A DNA stretch of 64,000 nucleotides from Odontesthes bonariensis (taxonomy: Eukaryota; Chordata; Actinopteri; Atheriniformes; Atherinopsidae): the NCBI RefSeq assembly GCF_027942865.1, contig NC_134510.1, forward strand, positions 26,591,209 through 26,655,208, given 5' to 3'. Positions 28,901 to 39,700 of the stretch are shown here, in pieces. The notes below the pieces were generated by a model, which saw nothing but the letters and a program-made list of their open reading frames with translations, was not told where the DNA came from and made no database searches. Made by a program: the position numbers and the translations under genes. Each line of letters begins with the position of its first letter. Within the stretch, counting starts at the first letter, position 1.

Positions 28901-30517
28901 AATTAATAATAAGAAATTGCTTTTTGTTTTTTAAATGGCACAATACTATTAATTAAATGCACCTTGCTGTGGAATGGGTTTGTAATTGGAAATATTGGCT
29001 ACATTCATAAGTGTGCCATCATTTTGTGATGTAACCATGCTGTATTATAACAACTGTTATGAATTATGTGTGTGTTTGTGTGACAGGCCCTGGCACTAGT
29101 GCGGGATAGTCCCCTGCTGACAAACTTAGCCAAAAGCCCCCTCTACCCCCTCATCTATGTAGTTCAGCAGTTTTTCCACTGGCTCTTCATGGGGTATCCT
29201 CTGGTGGCATTCTGCCTCTTCACCTACGACAAATGGCTAAAGGTAACGCACAATTCTCAAAGCTGTGCCATTTAAAAGTCAAATAATTTTTTTTACGTTT
29301 CCTCACTTGTACCCTCCACCCAGCTTTGGGACCAGTTTAGATGTCAAATACAGGACAGAAGGTTAAACTCAGACTACAAAGGGCACCGTGTAAAGAGAGC
29401 ACAAAGGGCTCAGCTTGTAAGGAGTGTGCTGTTCAGACCGCAGTGTTTTGTTGAAATATAACCCAGGGTCCTATTTCACCAATTCTTTAACAGCATGAAA
29501 ACTGCAACAGGACTTTCTTCTCGTTTTCCCCCCAATTTTTCAATTTGGTGTCACATTATTTGTCCAGGCTTGATCTAAAAGTAATGTAAATGACTCAAAT
29601 AAGTTTGTTTTTTTCCATAAATGTCTTGATAACTACATTGCAGTTACAAAGCACTTTCAACACACCTTAAAGACTGACCTGCATCTAGTCACATGAACTT
29701 ATCAGCAAACACAAGCTCAAGACGCACTGGTTTTAGGGTAGTGTGGGCGACATTCTGACAGCGATGCTTCAAAAGCATGAAAGCCAAAATAAACGCTTCC
29801 TTTCCCGGTGTCTTTTTTTAAGCTTGTGTAACCAATAAATCTGAGAAACGACAAAAGTTGCAGGGCATTAGGTAATGTTTTTCAAGTTTGTAAATGTTGC
29901 CGAAACACTACTCCATGGCTTCCTGTGCCACAAGAGGCTTTCGCATTAAAGTATTCGTAGAAATCTGCTGGATTTGTCTGCTTGCAACCGTTTGATTAGC
30001 CAACACCGAGGCATCTTCTGGGTGCAATTATTTTTTTTTTACCAGAAAACCTTGCATGTCTTTTGTGTCTGTGGAAAAGAATGGTGGCACAGCACAAAAA
30101 GCTGCTGCCTGTCTCTTTTGTACGGCCTTAAAAGAGGTTTACATAGACAATCGGCAACAAGGAGGAAGTATTAAACATAGAAAGCTGACAAAAGCAGTTT
30201 TTTTTTTTTTGTTTTTTTTTAGTTTTTTTTTTTTTAGGAACAGACCGACAGTAACTGGGTTGCACAGAAGATTTTCTCACTTAGAGAAGGAAAGTGGCTG
30301 GTCTTTGGTGCAGCCTTTTTAGTGGGACAGTGGACTGAGACACATGTATTTGGGGGGAGAATTTTGACTTTTTTTTTTGTGCACTTTTGTTTTTCAGGTG
30401 TATTATTCCATCTATTTCTGCGGTCATGTGTTCTTCCTTGGGGCCTATTTAATCCTGCCACACCTCCGTAAGGCGCTGGTGCCTAAAAAAGAACGGAGCG
30501 AGAAAAAACAGGACTAA
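14082..30517 (+). CDS. lpcat3: Lysophosphatidylcholine acyltransferase 3 (MBOAT5), 12 coding exons
   Basis: ER-membrane MBOAT enzyme that re-acylates lysophosphatidylcholine with polyunsaturated acyl-CoA in the Lands cycle. Coding exons: 14082-14166, 18669-18776, 22235-22341, 23116-23209, 23411-23448, 24684-24862, 24967-25075, 25168-25254, 26158-26321, 28648-28795, 29087-29242, 30398-30517. They sum to 1395 nt (464 residues) with GT-AG junctions and one frame. The MBOAT histidine is His351 (IWHGLHSGY), with the partner asparagine Asn315 (SFNINTNAW) 36 residues upstream, as in the family. Other conserved blocks are LMGRTVTSV, YDIKWTMPHCV, LLEVYGFSYFYG, GPQF and WDACANMKVW. Many hydrophobic segments fit a multi-pass protein. 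The C-terminus KKQD fits a KKXX ER-retrieval signal. The N-terminus is about 23 residues shorter than human. Several introns are filled by transposon relics. Confidence 0.98.
14167..16030 (+). other. lpcat3 intron 1, left part
   Basis: No gene or complete transposon was seen. It contains a (TG)n run at 14945-14968 and a shorter one near 14734. The remaining open frames here are short and have no recognisable domains. Confidence 0.5.
14945..14968. repeat. (TG)n microsatellite
   Basis: A pure TG dinucleotide run of about 12 units in lpcat3 intron 1. Confidence 0.9.
16040..16945 (+). pseudogene. Decayed Tc1-like transposase in lpcat3 intron 1
   Basis: Plus-strand sequence follows the Tc1-type transposase gene widely found in fish. 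It has a DNA-binding part around 16080-16300, a stretch near 16330-16500 (GAACAAGCACGATTTGTTTG and neighbours), and a C-terminal part around 16700-16870 (CAAAGTCCAGACCTCAACCT, then GAAATGCTGTGGTGGGACCT). The SPDLNL and EMLW codons of the DDE catalytic region can be read there. Many indels and a large internal deletion break the frame; the first two catalytic acidic regions are missing. Terminal repeats were not resolved. It is inactive. Confidence 0.8.
16947..16988. repeat. 42-nt poly(T) tract
   Basis: An uninterrupted T homopolymer beside the Tc1 relic in lpcat3 intron 1. The length is approximate, since such runs are prone to sequencing error. Confidence 0.9.
18083..18381 (+). mobile_element. 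Probable solo LTR, plus orientation
   Basis: The 299-bp segment begins TGTGG and ends CCACA, the inverted TG...CA ends of an LTR. Inside are a TATAAA box (18252-18257) and, 70 bp on, an AATAAA signal (18326-18331), the usual U3-R-U5 order. No matching flanking duplication and no primer-binding site or polypurine tract were found, so a solo LTR or a rearranged end is likely. The exact left border is uncertain. Confidence 0.6.
18384..18590 (-). pseudogene. Endogenous retroviral pol fragment
   Basis: On the minus strand an open stretch of about 68 codons resembles the region between reverse transcriptase and RNase H of gammaretrovirus-like pol, with PAEVIPLEVEGEPHECV and LRPDLEATPL visible. No other pol, gag or env part was found nearby. 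It abuts the LTR above, but the LTR is oriented the other way, so the two do not form a simple provirus. It is an old, truncated, inactive fragment in lpcat3 intron 1. Confidence 0.65.
18777..20599 (+). other. lpcat3 intron 2, left part
   Basis: No gene or named repeat was recognised. One open frame of 89 codons (19004-19273) has no domain I know and no splice context of the lpcat3 frame. Confidence 0.45.
20600..21558. mobile_element. 959-bp TTAA-flanked near-perfect palindrome (Kolobok-like)
   Basis: Bounded by TTAA on both sides (20596-20599, 21559-21562). Each end starts AGGGATAATCCGGAGTAAAA. The arms, 20600-21002 and about 21154-21558, are inverted copies about 400 bp long with very few differences, around a spacer of about 150 bp that includes a T-run near 21050. 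Each arm carries the same 95-codon open frame reading outward (20965-20678 minus; 21192-21479 plus) with only 4 residue differences. There is no transposase domain. It lies in lpcat3 intron 2, where sense transcription would make a long hairpin. A consensus donor GTAAGT sits at 21331 in the sense strand. Confidence 0.85.
23621..24324. mobile_element. Degenerate terminal-inverted-repeat element in lpcat3 intron 5
   Basis: The left end CTTTTCCATTAGATGGCACG is mirrored, with mismatches, at the right end near 24318-24285 (TTTTTCCATTAAGCGACACG on the opposite strand). The CGGTATGGTA and CGGTAAGGTATGG blocks continue the repeat. The outer ends look hAT-like (CAG...), but no clear 8-bp duplication was found, so the superfamily is open. 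No transposase was recognised inside. Confidence 0.55.
24097..24140 (+). repeat. Common teleost repeat-tail motif
   Basis: TAAGTGGCTTTGGATGAAAG followed by CACCTGCTAAATCGATGTAAG resembles a short conserved tail shared by several fish interspersed repeats. It lies inside the terminal-repeat element above and may be an older insertion within it. Family not determined. Confidence 0.4.
27507..28012. mobile_element. 506-bp mariner/Tc1-like relic with TA duplication
   Basis: Terminal repeats GTGATCAGCCATAACATTAA (left) and the complement of GGCTGATCAGTG (right), flanked by TA on both sides (27505-27506, 28013-28014), as in Tc1/mariner. Interior stretches such as GGTATGGATGTTACTTTGAC and CTCAGCAAAAACTTTTTAAG look like remnants of a transposase gene, but no frame is open over a useful length. 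It lies in lpcat3 intron 9. Confidence 0.8.
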
Positions 30518-30800
30518 AAGCTGGCTGAGAGACCTGGCAAAGTAAGAAGGCACGTTTTGTTATTTTGTTGATCAGTCTTGAGGCAAATTACAGTTTTTAA
30601 TTAATGTATTTTTCATCCCCCCCCAGGTCCATCTAAGGCTGAAAACTTCTGAAGGGAACTGTGACTTTCAAGGAGCAGAATGGAAAATATTTGAAAGCCT
30701 TTAGTTATATATTTGCATATATATATATATATATGTGTGTGTGTGTATATATATGTGGATATATGTCTATGTAAAATAAATTTCTATATATTTTTGTGTT
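30518..30800 (+). other. lpcat3: lpcat3 3' UTR with probable 85-nt intron and poly(A) signal
   Basis: After the TAA (30515-30517) a donor-like AAA|GTAAGA occurs at 30542 and a C-rich tract ending in CAG at 30626, giving a likely 85-nt intron. The stop codon is only about 24 nt upstream of that junction, so nonsense-mediated decay is not expected. AATAAA lies at 30775-30780 after a (TA)n/(TG)n run at 30712-30770. The intron is predicted from splice signals alone. Confidence 0.55.
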
Positions 30801-32599
30801 TTTAAGTGGGAGGGGTGTTTTTATAAACATTTCAAGAAATGTTTACAGGAAATTACCATTGTGCCACATGGGGTAATTGTGAGCCAGTCTGGGGCAATTT
30901 CCTGTTTGTTTATCTTCCTCCATCTCTCTCTCTCTCTTTCTTTTTGTTCGATTTAAAAGACCTGTGGGACTTGCGGTACTTGCAGGCTGTCTACATAGGA
31001 TTGCACTCATGTGTCACGGGTTCGGAGTCTGTTTTTGACTCTGATGCGTTTTGTTGTTTCATTGTTCTTGTCCCATGTCTGGCACTCTTGTTTAGCAGCA
31101 GCACTAAGCCTGATGAGGAGGTATAAGCACAGCGCCAGCGTATACGACACTTCCTAATGTCACGATACAACATGCATACGGCTCTATGTAGAATGAGCTG
31201 GATGGTGGTAGTTTTAAGGGGCCTGTTGTTTTGTCTGTAAACGGCTGCTAGTGGTTATACAAGCACTGTAAATCACACACTGTACACTAACACCAAGTCA
31301 AAATGGCCTTGTATTAATGAATGTTTTTACAGTTCATTTGTTCTGGATTTGATTTCATTTGTGATGGGTGGGGTGGGGTGGGGTGGGGTGGGGTGGGAGG
31401 GTTGATTTTTCTAGACTTTTAACAGCTTTTATGAATAAGAACATTTTGTAGTTTGAATAAGAATTCAAGAAATTACTTGCATTGTTCAGCCTTTCCTCCA
31501 GATGTTATTTTTTCTTCCCACATCCTCTTCTCTTTTTCCTCTTTTTCCTCTTCATCTCTTCATCTTCCGTCTGTGCCACTCCTCTGTCTCTCAGCCTTGG
31601 TTAAAGCTCAGCCCTCACTCTGAAATACACAGACATGAAACTGAAACATAGTCATTTTGGTTCCCCTTATGTGCACTCTGGTCTCCAAATCTGATCCGAT
31701 CTGATCTCTCTTTTCTTCTTTTGTTTTTCGAACTCAAGGAATTGTTTGATTTTGAACATGAGGACAAAATAAGGACTGGTTTGGGCTTCACCTGCGCCCT
31801 GCTCTTGTTACCAACAGCAGGTGGTACTTAAACAGACTGAGGTGCAAGCATCCTATCCCACTCTGGGAATGCCTCTTTATATATTTTACCCAGTAAGTGG
31901 GGGGAGGCGGTGGAATAAATGACCCCTGCCTGCTGGAGGAAGGCCTCGGCTCTACTGCTGCTGCCACGTCCTTTCACACAGATGGGGAGGACAGACCTCA
32001 CTGTAGCAACGGCCCAGATTTCAGTAATATTTATACATGGCATGTTGATTATTAATTGATGAATTTCTATTTCAAGGGACTACTCTTTTTTTGCCTTACC
32101 CTTAGTAAATGTACAAAGAAAACTTGGCGTTTGGGAGGCAGGGGATGATTTTCAAATACAGTTTTGTAATGCTCATTAAAAATGCTGCATTTCAGGCAAA
32201 GACTCCGCAGTTGTTGTGTTTGTGTGTCCCAGTACCTTCATGTGTTTTTAACAGGGGCAAAACGGGGTGATATGACGTCATTTTGCAGTGTGGTTATGTG
32301 AGCCTTTCGCTGTGTGAAATGTGTAGAAATGAATCATAAACGCAAAAAGGCGAGGGGTGGGCAAGTGAGCCAGTCATCAAGCCGGCCAAGAGCTGACAAA
32401 TAACGTGATGAGATGAATTGCTGTGTTGGGTCTGAGTCACTCAATGTGCAGCAGAAAACAGCCAGAGCAGCAGTCTGGTACAGGGCTGGTGGGGGCCTGA
32501 GAGAGGAAAGAAGGACGCAGTGTGGGCGGGTTAAGAGGTGCCGAGAGGGAGGGGACGCCAGCGTAACATTCCCACCGTTTTTTCTCCCGTTCCTCTCCT
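30801..32599. other. Intergenic region between lpcat3 and clstn3
   Basis: No gene was seen. Besides the GGGGT repeat (separate entry) there is a pyrimidine-rich stretch near 31500-31600. 32370-32599 becomes GC-richer (with GGGCGGG near 32525) and is probably the clstn3 promoter side. A longer lpcat3 3' UTR using a downstream signal cannot be excluded. Confidence 0.5.
31365..31400 (+). repeat. (GGGGT)n repeat, G-quadruplex-capable
   Basis: About seven tandem GGGGT units on the plus strand, followed by GGGAGGG. Four or more G-runs with single-base loops meet the sequence rule for a G-quadruplex. Confidence 0.9.
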
Positions 32600-32839
32600 G
32601 AAAAAACAAGGACGTCCGTCGGTCCGTTCTTCCTCCTCCTCACTTGTCATCCCTGATTCTAATACTCGGCTGCGTGTCCTCATTTGAGACTATCCGCCTG
32701 TGTCCTTCTCCACCTGGAGTTTTTTTGGTGTGCTGTCAGCCTGCGGGGGATCGCCGAGTCGAGCGGCAGGGGCGTGAGAGGCGGATGCTGCGAGCGTAGA
32801 AGCAGGGTACCAACCAGGAGCATCACCACACTCGCCACG
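32600..32839 (+). promoter_or_regulatory. clstn3: Probable clstn3 5' noncoding exon and proximal promoter
   Basis: The first coding exon starts directly after a pyrimidine tract and CAG (33727), so an upstream noncoding exon is needed. A donor-like CACG|GTAATG occurs at 32840, ending a GC-rich segment. The transcription start is not visible; the left border is approximate. Confidence 0.4.
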
Positions 32840-33645
32840 GTAATGTCAAATCTGCTTCGGGAACCCTTCGCTTCTGCGAAATTTCCTCCTCGGACTTCAC
32901 TGTAACGTTTAAATAAGACTAGATTCAGTCCTGTAGCCCGAGCTGGTAATGTGGTCAATACTAGCCAGTGATGAAAATCAGCTGATAATTGTCGCATAGC
33001 ATGTTTTTGCTCCTGAATGAGTGTGTGTGTGTGTGCGTGTGTGTGTGTATAGCCTGAACAACCTGTGTACATTTGGAGTCTCATGTTGTGTATTTTCGTT
33101 TTTCACTTAATAGTCAGTATATCTTGCTATGTGGCCTATCACTGTAGCAATAAATAGAGAGGTTTGTTCTGTCAGTATGAGATGAAAACCCTCCAAGGAC
33201 TCATTTTTCTGTTGTGGCTGCTGCCTTAAGACATCAGCTGGTTTTATTACCTAACAGACCACAAGGAAACGATGCTAAAACACCCACAATGCCACATGCA
33301 AAACCTTTTACTTCCACACACTAATGACCCGGTGTGTGCAGACTCCACAGACTATTTTAGGCAGCCAGACTGTAAGCATGTCACTCTGATACTGAGGAAA
33401 AGCAGAACGTGGTGGCGTTATGGTGACATGCTTCTGGATTCTCGCTTAGGTCCTGCAGCTCTAGATTCAGTGTAGCTGGTCTCCAAAGGTTTACACACAT
33501 GACGCTTTACTGTAGACTCTCTAGCACAAATGCAGCAATGTACAACGCTGTGTGCACCATCTGATATGCCTGATTTGCCTCCGTCTCTTCTGTTACTGTA
33601 CCTGTCTCCTCCACTGCTGATCAGTTGTTGATGCATGTACTGTAA

Positions 33646-33663
33646 CCCCCCCCCCCCCCCCCC
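33646..33663. repeat. C18 homopolymer before the clstn3 acceptor
   Basis: A run of 18 C residues about 65 nt upstream of the acceptor at 33727. It is followed by more pyrimidine-rich sequence (CCCCTCCTCCTTTTCTTTCC). Confidence 0.9.
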
Positions 33664-33727
33664 AACCATTTCTATCCTCACCCCACCCTGTTGCCCCCTC
33701 CTCCTTTTCTTTCCTTTCTTCCTTCAG

Positions 33728-36700
33728 ATGGACAGAATGAATTTTCTCTCCTTCCTCCTACTTTGCTTGACTTCGGTTGCCAATGGCAACAAAGGTCAGT
33801 TCCTTATCCTTTTTGACTGGTAATTGTGAAGTGTTTAGATGATGGTTTACATTGCCATAGGAACACGCACACCTGTCTAGGTTTTCAGACGGGGCCATGG
33901 CTGCGTTTCCCTTAAGTAATCCTGATGACTTTATTGTTATTCCTGCATCACACATCTTCGATTCCTCATACATAAACATGGTGTGTTTCCTGCTCATGAC
34001 CCAGTGTGCATGCGCCTGTTGTGCCAGTGGTGTGACTGAGAAGATGTTAGATCTGTTTCCCTGTCTATAGCAGATTTATCACTGTGGATAACCATGACTG
34101 ATTCAACATCATTGTTTCAATGATTATCATGCTGAGGGAAGGCGAGTGAAAGAGATGGACTTTCAGGGAGAGAGTCTGAGAAGCAGGTAGAAGAGATTGA
34201 CGCAGAGGAAGATGAAGAAATTGAAGGAGATGGGGAAGAGAGATGCTGGGAGAGGGGGGGGGAGAAGCTGGCCGATAAGGTGGGGGAAGGAGGAGGGGGG
34301 AGAAGTTGATGGAGAGAGGTGGTACGCGAGATCAGGTGACACGAGCGAGAAAAAAGAAGGAAAAGTGTGAGATACTGGGCCTTCTGTGTGCATATGTGTG
34401 TTGGTGTGAGGAGCCCAGATGATGAGGGATGGATGGGTGAGTGTTACGGAGCGATAGAGTGACCGAAAAAGGAGGAGTGCCAGGGGGGACAGACAGAGAG
34501 ATGGAACGAGATGCCTCTCAATCTGTAATCCTTAATGTAATCCACAGGCCTGATGCTCAGATTAATGCTACATAGCAGGGAGGAGGGAATAAGGGAGGTG
34601 GGGGGGGTCAGCGGAGGGGACAGAGGGCACGGGATAAATGACCAAAAAAGAGACACACAAGAGGACTGTGGAAAGAGGAGGTGGAGATGTTGTTAGGAAA
34701 AGACGATAAATATCTGCAATTACTGTTGAATCCCAACCATTTTTGGTACAGCCTAAAATTTGTCTAAACGGGAGAGCATTAAAAACTGTCTGGCATGGAT
34801 ACCGTTGCTGGATTTGTGCTCTCTACTCACTCATTTGTCAGATATGCACAAATTGAAATCAGAATTTTGAAATTGTTAGGTTTTGTCATGCAGAGAAAGC
34901 TCTTGTGTGGCTGTTTGTGTTCAGACATTTATGACAATTTGACTTCAACCCAGAATTTTATCTTCTGCTGCTTAAAGATGAGAATCTTTTTGTAGCAGGG
35001 GAAGTATGGAGATCTTTTGATCATTTAATTATCAATGAATATACCAAATAGTTTCTTGACGTATTCATTGACTAGAGTCAGAAATTGGTGATTAATACAT
35101 GTCACGCCCTGTTAATTTGGGTCTTCTTTTCAAACTCCAAAACCAAAACATATTGGTTATATTATCACTAAAGACAAATTGGTAAATTTCTGGAAACTAA
35201 TATTGGAAATCAAATTCACTTATCAAAATACAGCAGATTGTTTTCCAAACTGATTCATTGTTTAAAAGTAGAGGGATAAAGTTGTATAAAATGCAAATGA
35301 ATAGTACTATATTTCAGCACTGTTATCAAAGCATTTGAATAAATGTGGTTAGGAACATTGAGAAGAAAAAGACTCAGATTCAGCGACAGTGCATCTGAAA
35401 GGCTGTGGTGCTCTAAGTAATAAGAAAGAAAGTGAAAAGAAAAAATTCAAATGATACCCGGCTTCTCGTTTAGAGGGAGCGCAGTTTGATCAAATTCAGA
35501 ACCAGCAGCGCTTCCCTGTGGTGTCTCTCCTCTCGCTGGTGTGACTGCGAAATTAGTTCCAGTCAGATTTTCAAGAAAATTCGCTGTGGCGACAACAAAG
35601 CAATCGCCAAACAAAAAAGTCTCATGCCTCTGTCTGATTTCAAACTCTATCGCTTCTGCGTTAAGAGATTGGGGACAACAGAGGAAGGGCACTCCGCCTT
35701 TTGTTTTCGCTCATTGCTGGAGTGTAAAATCGTCATCATTCTGGCTCATTAACTTGGCCTTTGATCACTCAGCACAGAACATTCAGCACGAGGATGAATT
35801 ATTAATTTGCAATTAAAGGTTAAATTCTCAATAGACCTTAGGCATTTGATTCTGACTTTGCCGGTTTTGGTATGTCATTGAGAAGCACCTGTGGCAGACC
35901 AGTTTAGCTGACTGATTTGGGCAATATTTTTCTGTGTGAGTGTGTGACAGAGTGAAATCAGATGGGCTTTAATTATACTGTTAACCAGGAGGGTGTTTGT
36001 AGTGGTGCTTGATGTGAACAAGGGAAGATGGCCCATACAGGGAAGACGATTAATATGATCAGACTGACTCTTTGTGGTCCCACATTATGCATTTTTCCCA
36101 CTCATACACTCTCACCATGTCCTCCCCCATAATTGAGTGTTAAAAATAGATGCATTGGTTCCTTCTAATTGCTCCATTTAACCCAAAGCCTCTTCGGTCT
36201 CTTCTCTGTGCCGTTCAGCCAATAAGCACAAGCCATGGATCGAGACAGAGTACCAGGGGATTGTCATGGAGAACGACAACACTGTGCTGCTCAATCCCCC
36301 CCTTTTTGCCCTGGACAAAGATGCTCCACTTCACTATGCTGGTAACACCAACTGCAATGAGCCGCATGGAGGACTATAACGATGCTCAAGAATACTTGCA
36401 TTTCCATCTTTTTCAATTGGCAGGAAAAAAAAGAAAATTGTCAAATCTTCTGCTTGTGTTGCCAAACTGAAAACAATTTAAAACAGATCAGACTGACTGA
36501 TTATCCAGCTTTGATGATGCAGCCATGTGACCAGTTTGAGGATATGGTTTATTTCTGTTTGGTTCCTTTAACTTTTTATTGTAAATACAACATACATTTT
36601 TTCAGTTTGGAGCCACGAGACTGCTGCCAGTGCCAGCAATATTCCTCAGCAGGCCCTCTATATATTATAAGTAATGTATTCAGTCACCGAGTCCACTATT

Positions 36701-39700
36701 TTTAGACCATCATAGTGTAATTCAAGCCTTCATTGCATGAGCAGTCAGCAGCATTCTGCCTCTGCAGCCTGATGAAATAAGGTGATCGTATTTGCTCTCG
36801 GAGTCCTGGAAATAACCATGTTCAGTCAAATTATGAAAGATCAACTTGAATTACTCAGGGGCTTCCTGAAATATATTGAGTTCGTGTCAAGGAGGAAGAG
36901 GAAAATTAGCTGTTTGAGCATGAACCTTTGACTTATGTCAGCCAATAAAGATCGGCTGCTATTCTAAGAATTTTTATTTGGAGTCGCGGCCGCGCTTTGT
37001 TTTATTCTATTCTGATAACAACTACCTGCGGGAGATAAAGTATATCTTAAATCAATCTCTAGATATCTATGTGCTCAGTATTACAATATTTTCTCTTTCA
37101 GTTCAGTAATGGATACATAACATCAAATCTCTTTAAAGCTTTAGTGGAGAGCGTTTTCCCTCTTATAGTACCTCGCGTCTGGTTTGTATATCGTAATCTG
37201 TACAGTATGACCACTTTGGATTGAATAGCTGCATTTGCTGGATTGAATCTCAAGTTATATTTCAATGGTAGTTGTCCAACCCCGGATCCAAAACAGTTTG
37301 GTTGATGTGAAACAGAAATTAAAAGGATGCTCTGGTTTACAAATTATTTAAATGCTTATGTTGAATTAAAATTTGTACAGAGACATTTCAAATGCTAAAA
37401 GTGAGACATGTTTTTTAAACATATGCTAATTGATTCAAAGAAGTTGGGACAGAGGCAACAAAAAACTGTAATAGTTGAACTTGGCAACGGATTAGTAACA
37501 TGTTTGGGTATAAAACCAGCATCCCAGACAGGATGAGTCTCTCAGAAATAATGAGGGAGGAGGAGAATGCAGAGAAAAGTCTTTACGCTATGAGCAAGAC
37601 TGTAAACTAGTACTGAATGTTTGTGATGTGCATACCTTCAGGCAACACTGCATGAAAAACGGATATAATTATGTTGTAAAAACATCACTGCAGGGGCTCA
37701 GGAACACTTCTGAAAACCACTATCAGTGAACACAGTTTGGTGCCGGTCCCACACATGCAAGTTCAAACTGTACCATGGAGAAACAAATTAGAGATAAATC
37801 CAGAGTGGGTACAAGCTCATTTGAAATAATGATAATAGTGACTGAGAAAAAAGGAAAACTGTCCCTTTGTCTGATGAGTCACAATTTAAGATTATTTTTA
37901 GGAAATAATCTAAAGAGGAATAAAGAGGTACGTTGGTGTACATGGTATAGATAGTAGACCCATCTGTAACAGCTCCATCAGTATTTAACAGTTTAAAAAG
38001 CTCTTGGAGCACCAAATGCTGCCGCCCAGACAGCAAGACAACGCTAAACAGCAGCATGGCTCTGTGGTAAGAGATTGTTGCTGAACTGGCCTGTCTGCAG
38101 TCCAGACCTGCTACCGACTGAAAGCATTTTGTACAAAATCAAACAAAAAACTGCAACAAAGCAGATGACAATCTGCTGAAAGGCTGAAAAAGTCCTATAA
38201 CAAGCAAGAATGAGTCTCAGTTCACTTAAATGTTCATTAAAAGAGGAATAATGCAACAAAGTGGAAAACGTGTTGCTGACATGAAAGTTAAAGTGAGCAG
38301 ACAATTTTCAAGAATTTTATCTACATCTAACACAGTATTCCAGCTTTTTATTTTATTTTTTGGAATATGTGTTTGTGGATATTATTGTATTATATCTTTT
38401 TTTTACTTATTTTATGTTACTTGGTAGACTGGCAGTTTGATAATTTTTGATGACAAAAGCAGGAACAGTTTGAGAATATGCTGATGCTGATACCAGAAAT
38501 GAGGTCTCTTTTAGTTTTGTATCTAAAGTTGCCGTGGGGAGTTCAAGGAGAGATACTTGAACAAATGATTTACAAAATTAATCATGGAGCTAACTTGTAA
38601 AATGCTTTTAAAGCACGGAAGAATCAGGAGACAACTTCAAAGCACCTCACAGTGATACTTAAGGCTGTGGCAGATCAAAGCTGGCGTTTAAATAATCAGA
38701 ATCAGAAAGACACTCCTATTCTTGATATGTCATGTTACACGTTGAATTCAGTTAGTTGCTTCAATGTTCTCTTATTATGGCTCCTCTCACACCCTCTCCC
38801 TCCCCCGCTCAGGTGAAATCTGTGGCTTCCGGGTTCATAATGGCCCCTTGGGTTCAGGTTCAGTCCAATTTGAAGCGGTGGTTCTGGACCGCTCCACCGG
38901 TGAGGGTCTGGTGCGGTCCAAGGAGCCGCTGGACTGCGAGAGCCAGCGGGAGCACAGCTTCACCATCCAGGCCTACGACTGCGGAGAGGGACCTGACGGA
39001 GTCAACAGCAAAAAATCCCACAAGTTAGTCCCCTTCCTCTCAGTTTGAGAAGAAAATCCTTTTAGTTTTGTCAATGATCACAGTCACACTGTGCGACTGT
39101 AAAGACTTCTCAGACATTTTAGCTTCTTCTTGTTGAATTAATCTGCTTCCCTCTGCTCGTGTTTGGCTTCCCACTCCTGCTTCCCTCAGGGCCACTGTGC
39201 ATGTTCGTGTGAACGACGTCAACGAGTTCTCCCCCGTGTTTGTTGAACGTCGCTATGAGGCTTCGGTCCCAGAGGGGCGTCTGTTTGACCGAATCGTGCG
39301 TGTGGAGGCTCTGGATGCCGACTGCTCCCCGCAGTACAGCCAGATTTGCTTCTATGACATCATCACTCCCAACGTGCCCTTTGCTATTGACAACGATGGT
39401 GAGATGATTTTTATCTTGCAGCTGAAAATTAGACACTGTTGTTCACATAGACACATTCTTGTGGCTATCATTTGCAGCAGATACACAAAACTCCCACTCC
39501 TCTCTGTATCATCCCTCCTTTGATGTTCGTGCACGGTCCTCTATGTAAGTAGAATTGGAAAATTCAGTTTGGTATTCAGATGCTAAACTCTGGAATGTCC
39601 TTAAGACATGAAAAACCCACGGCACACACTGCTGAGACATTGATGTCTGCTTAGCGAAAAAAATGTAAAAGAATTGCAGGGACTCAACACCCCTCTCAGG

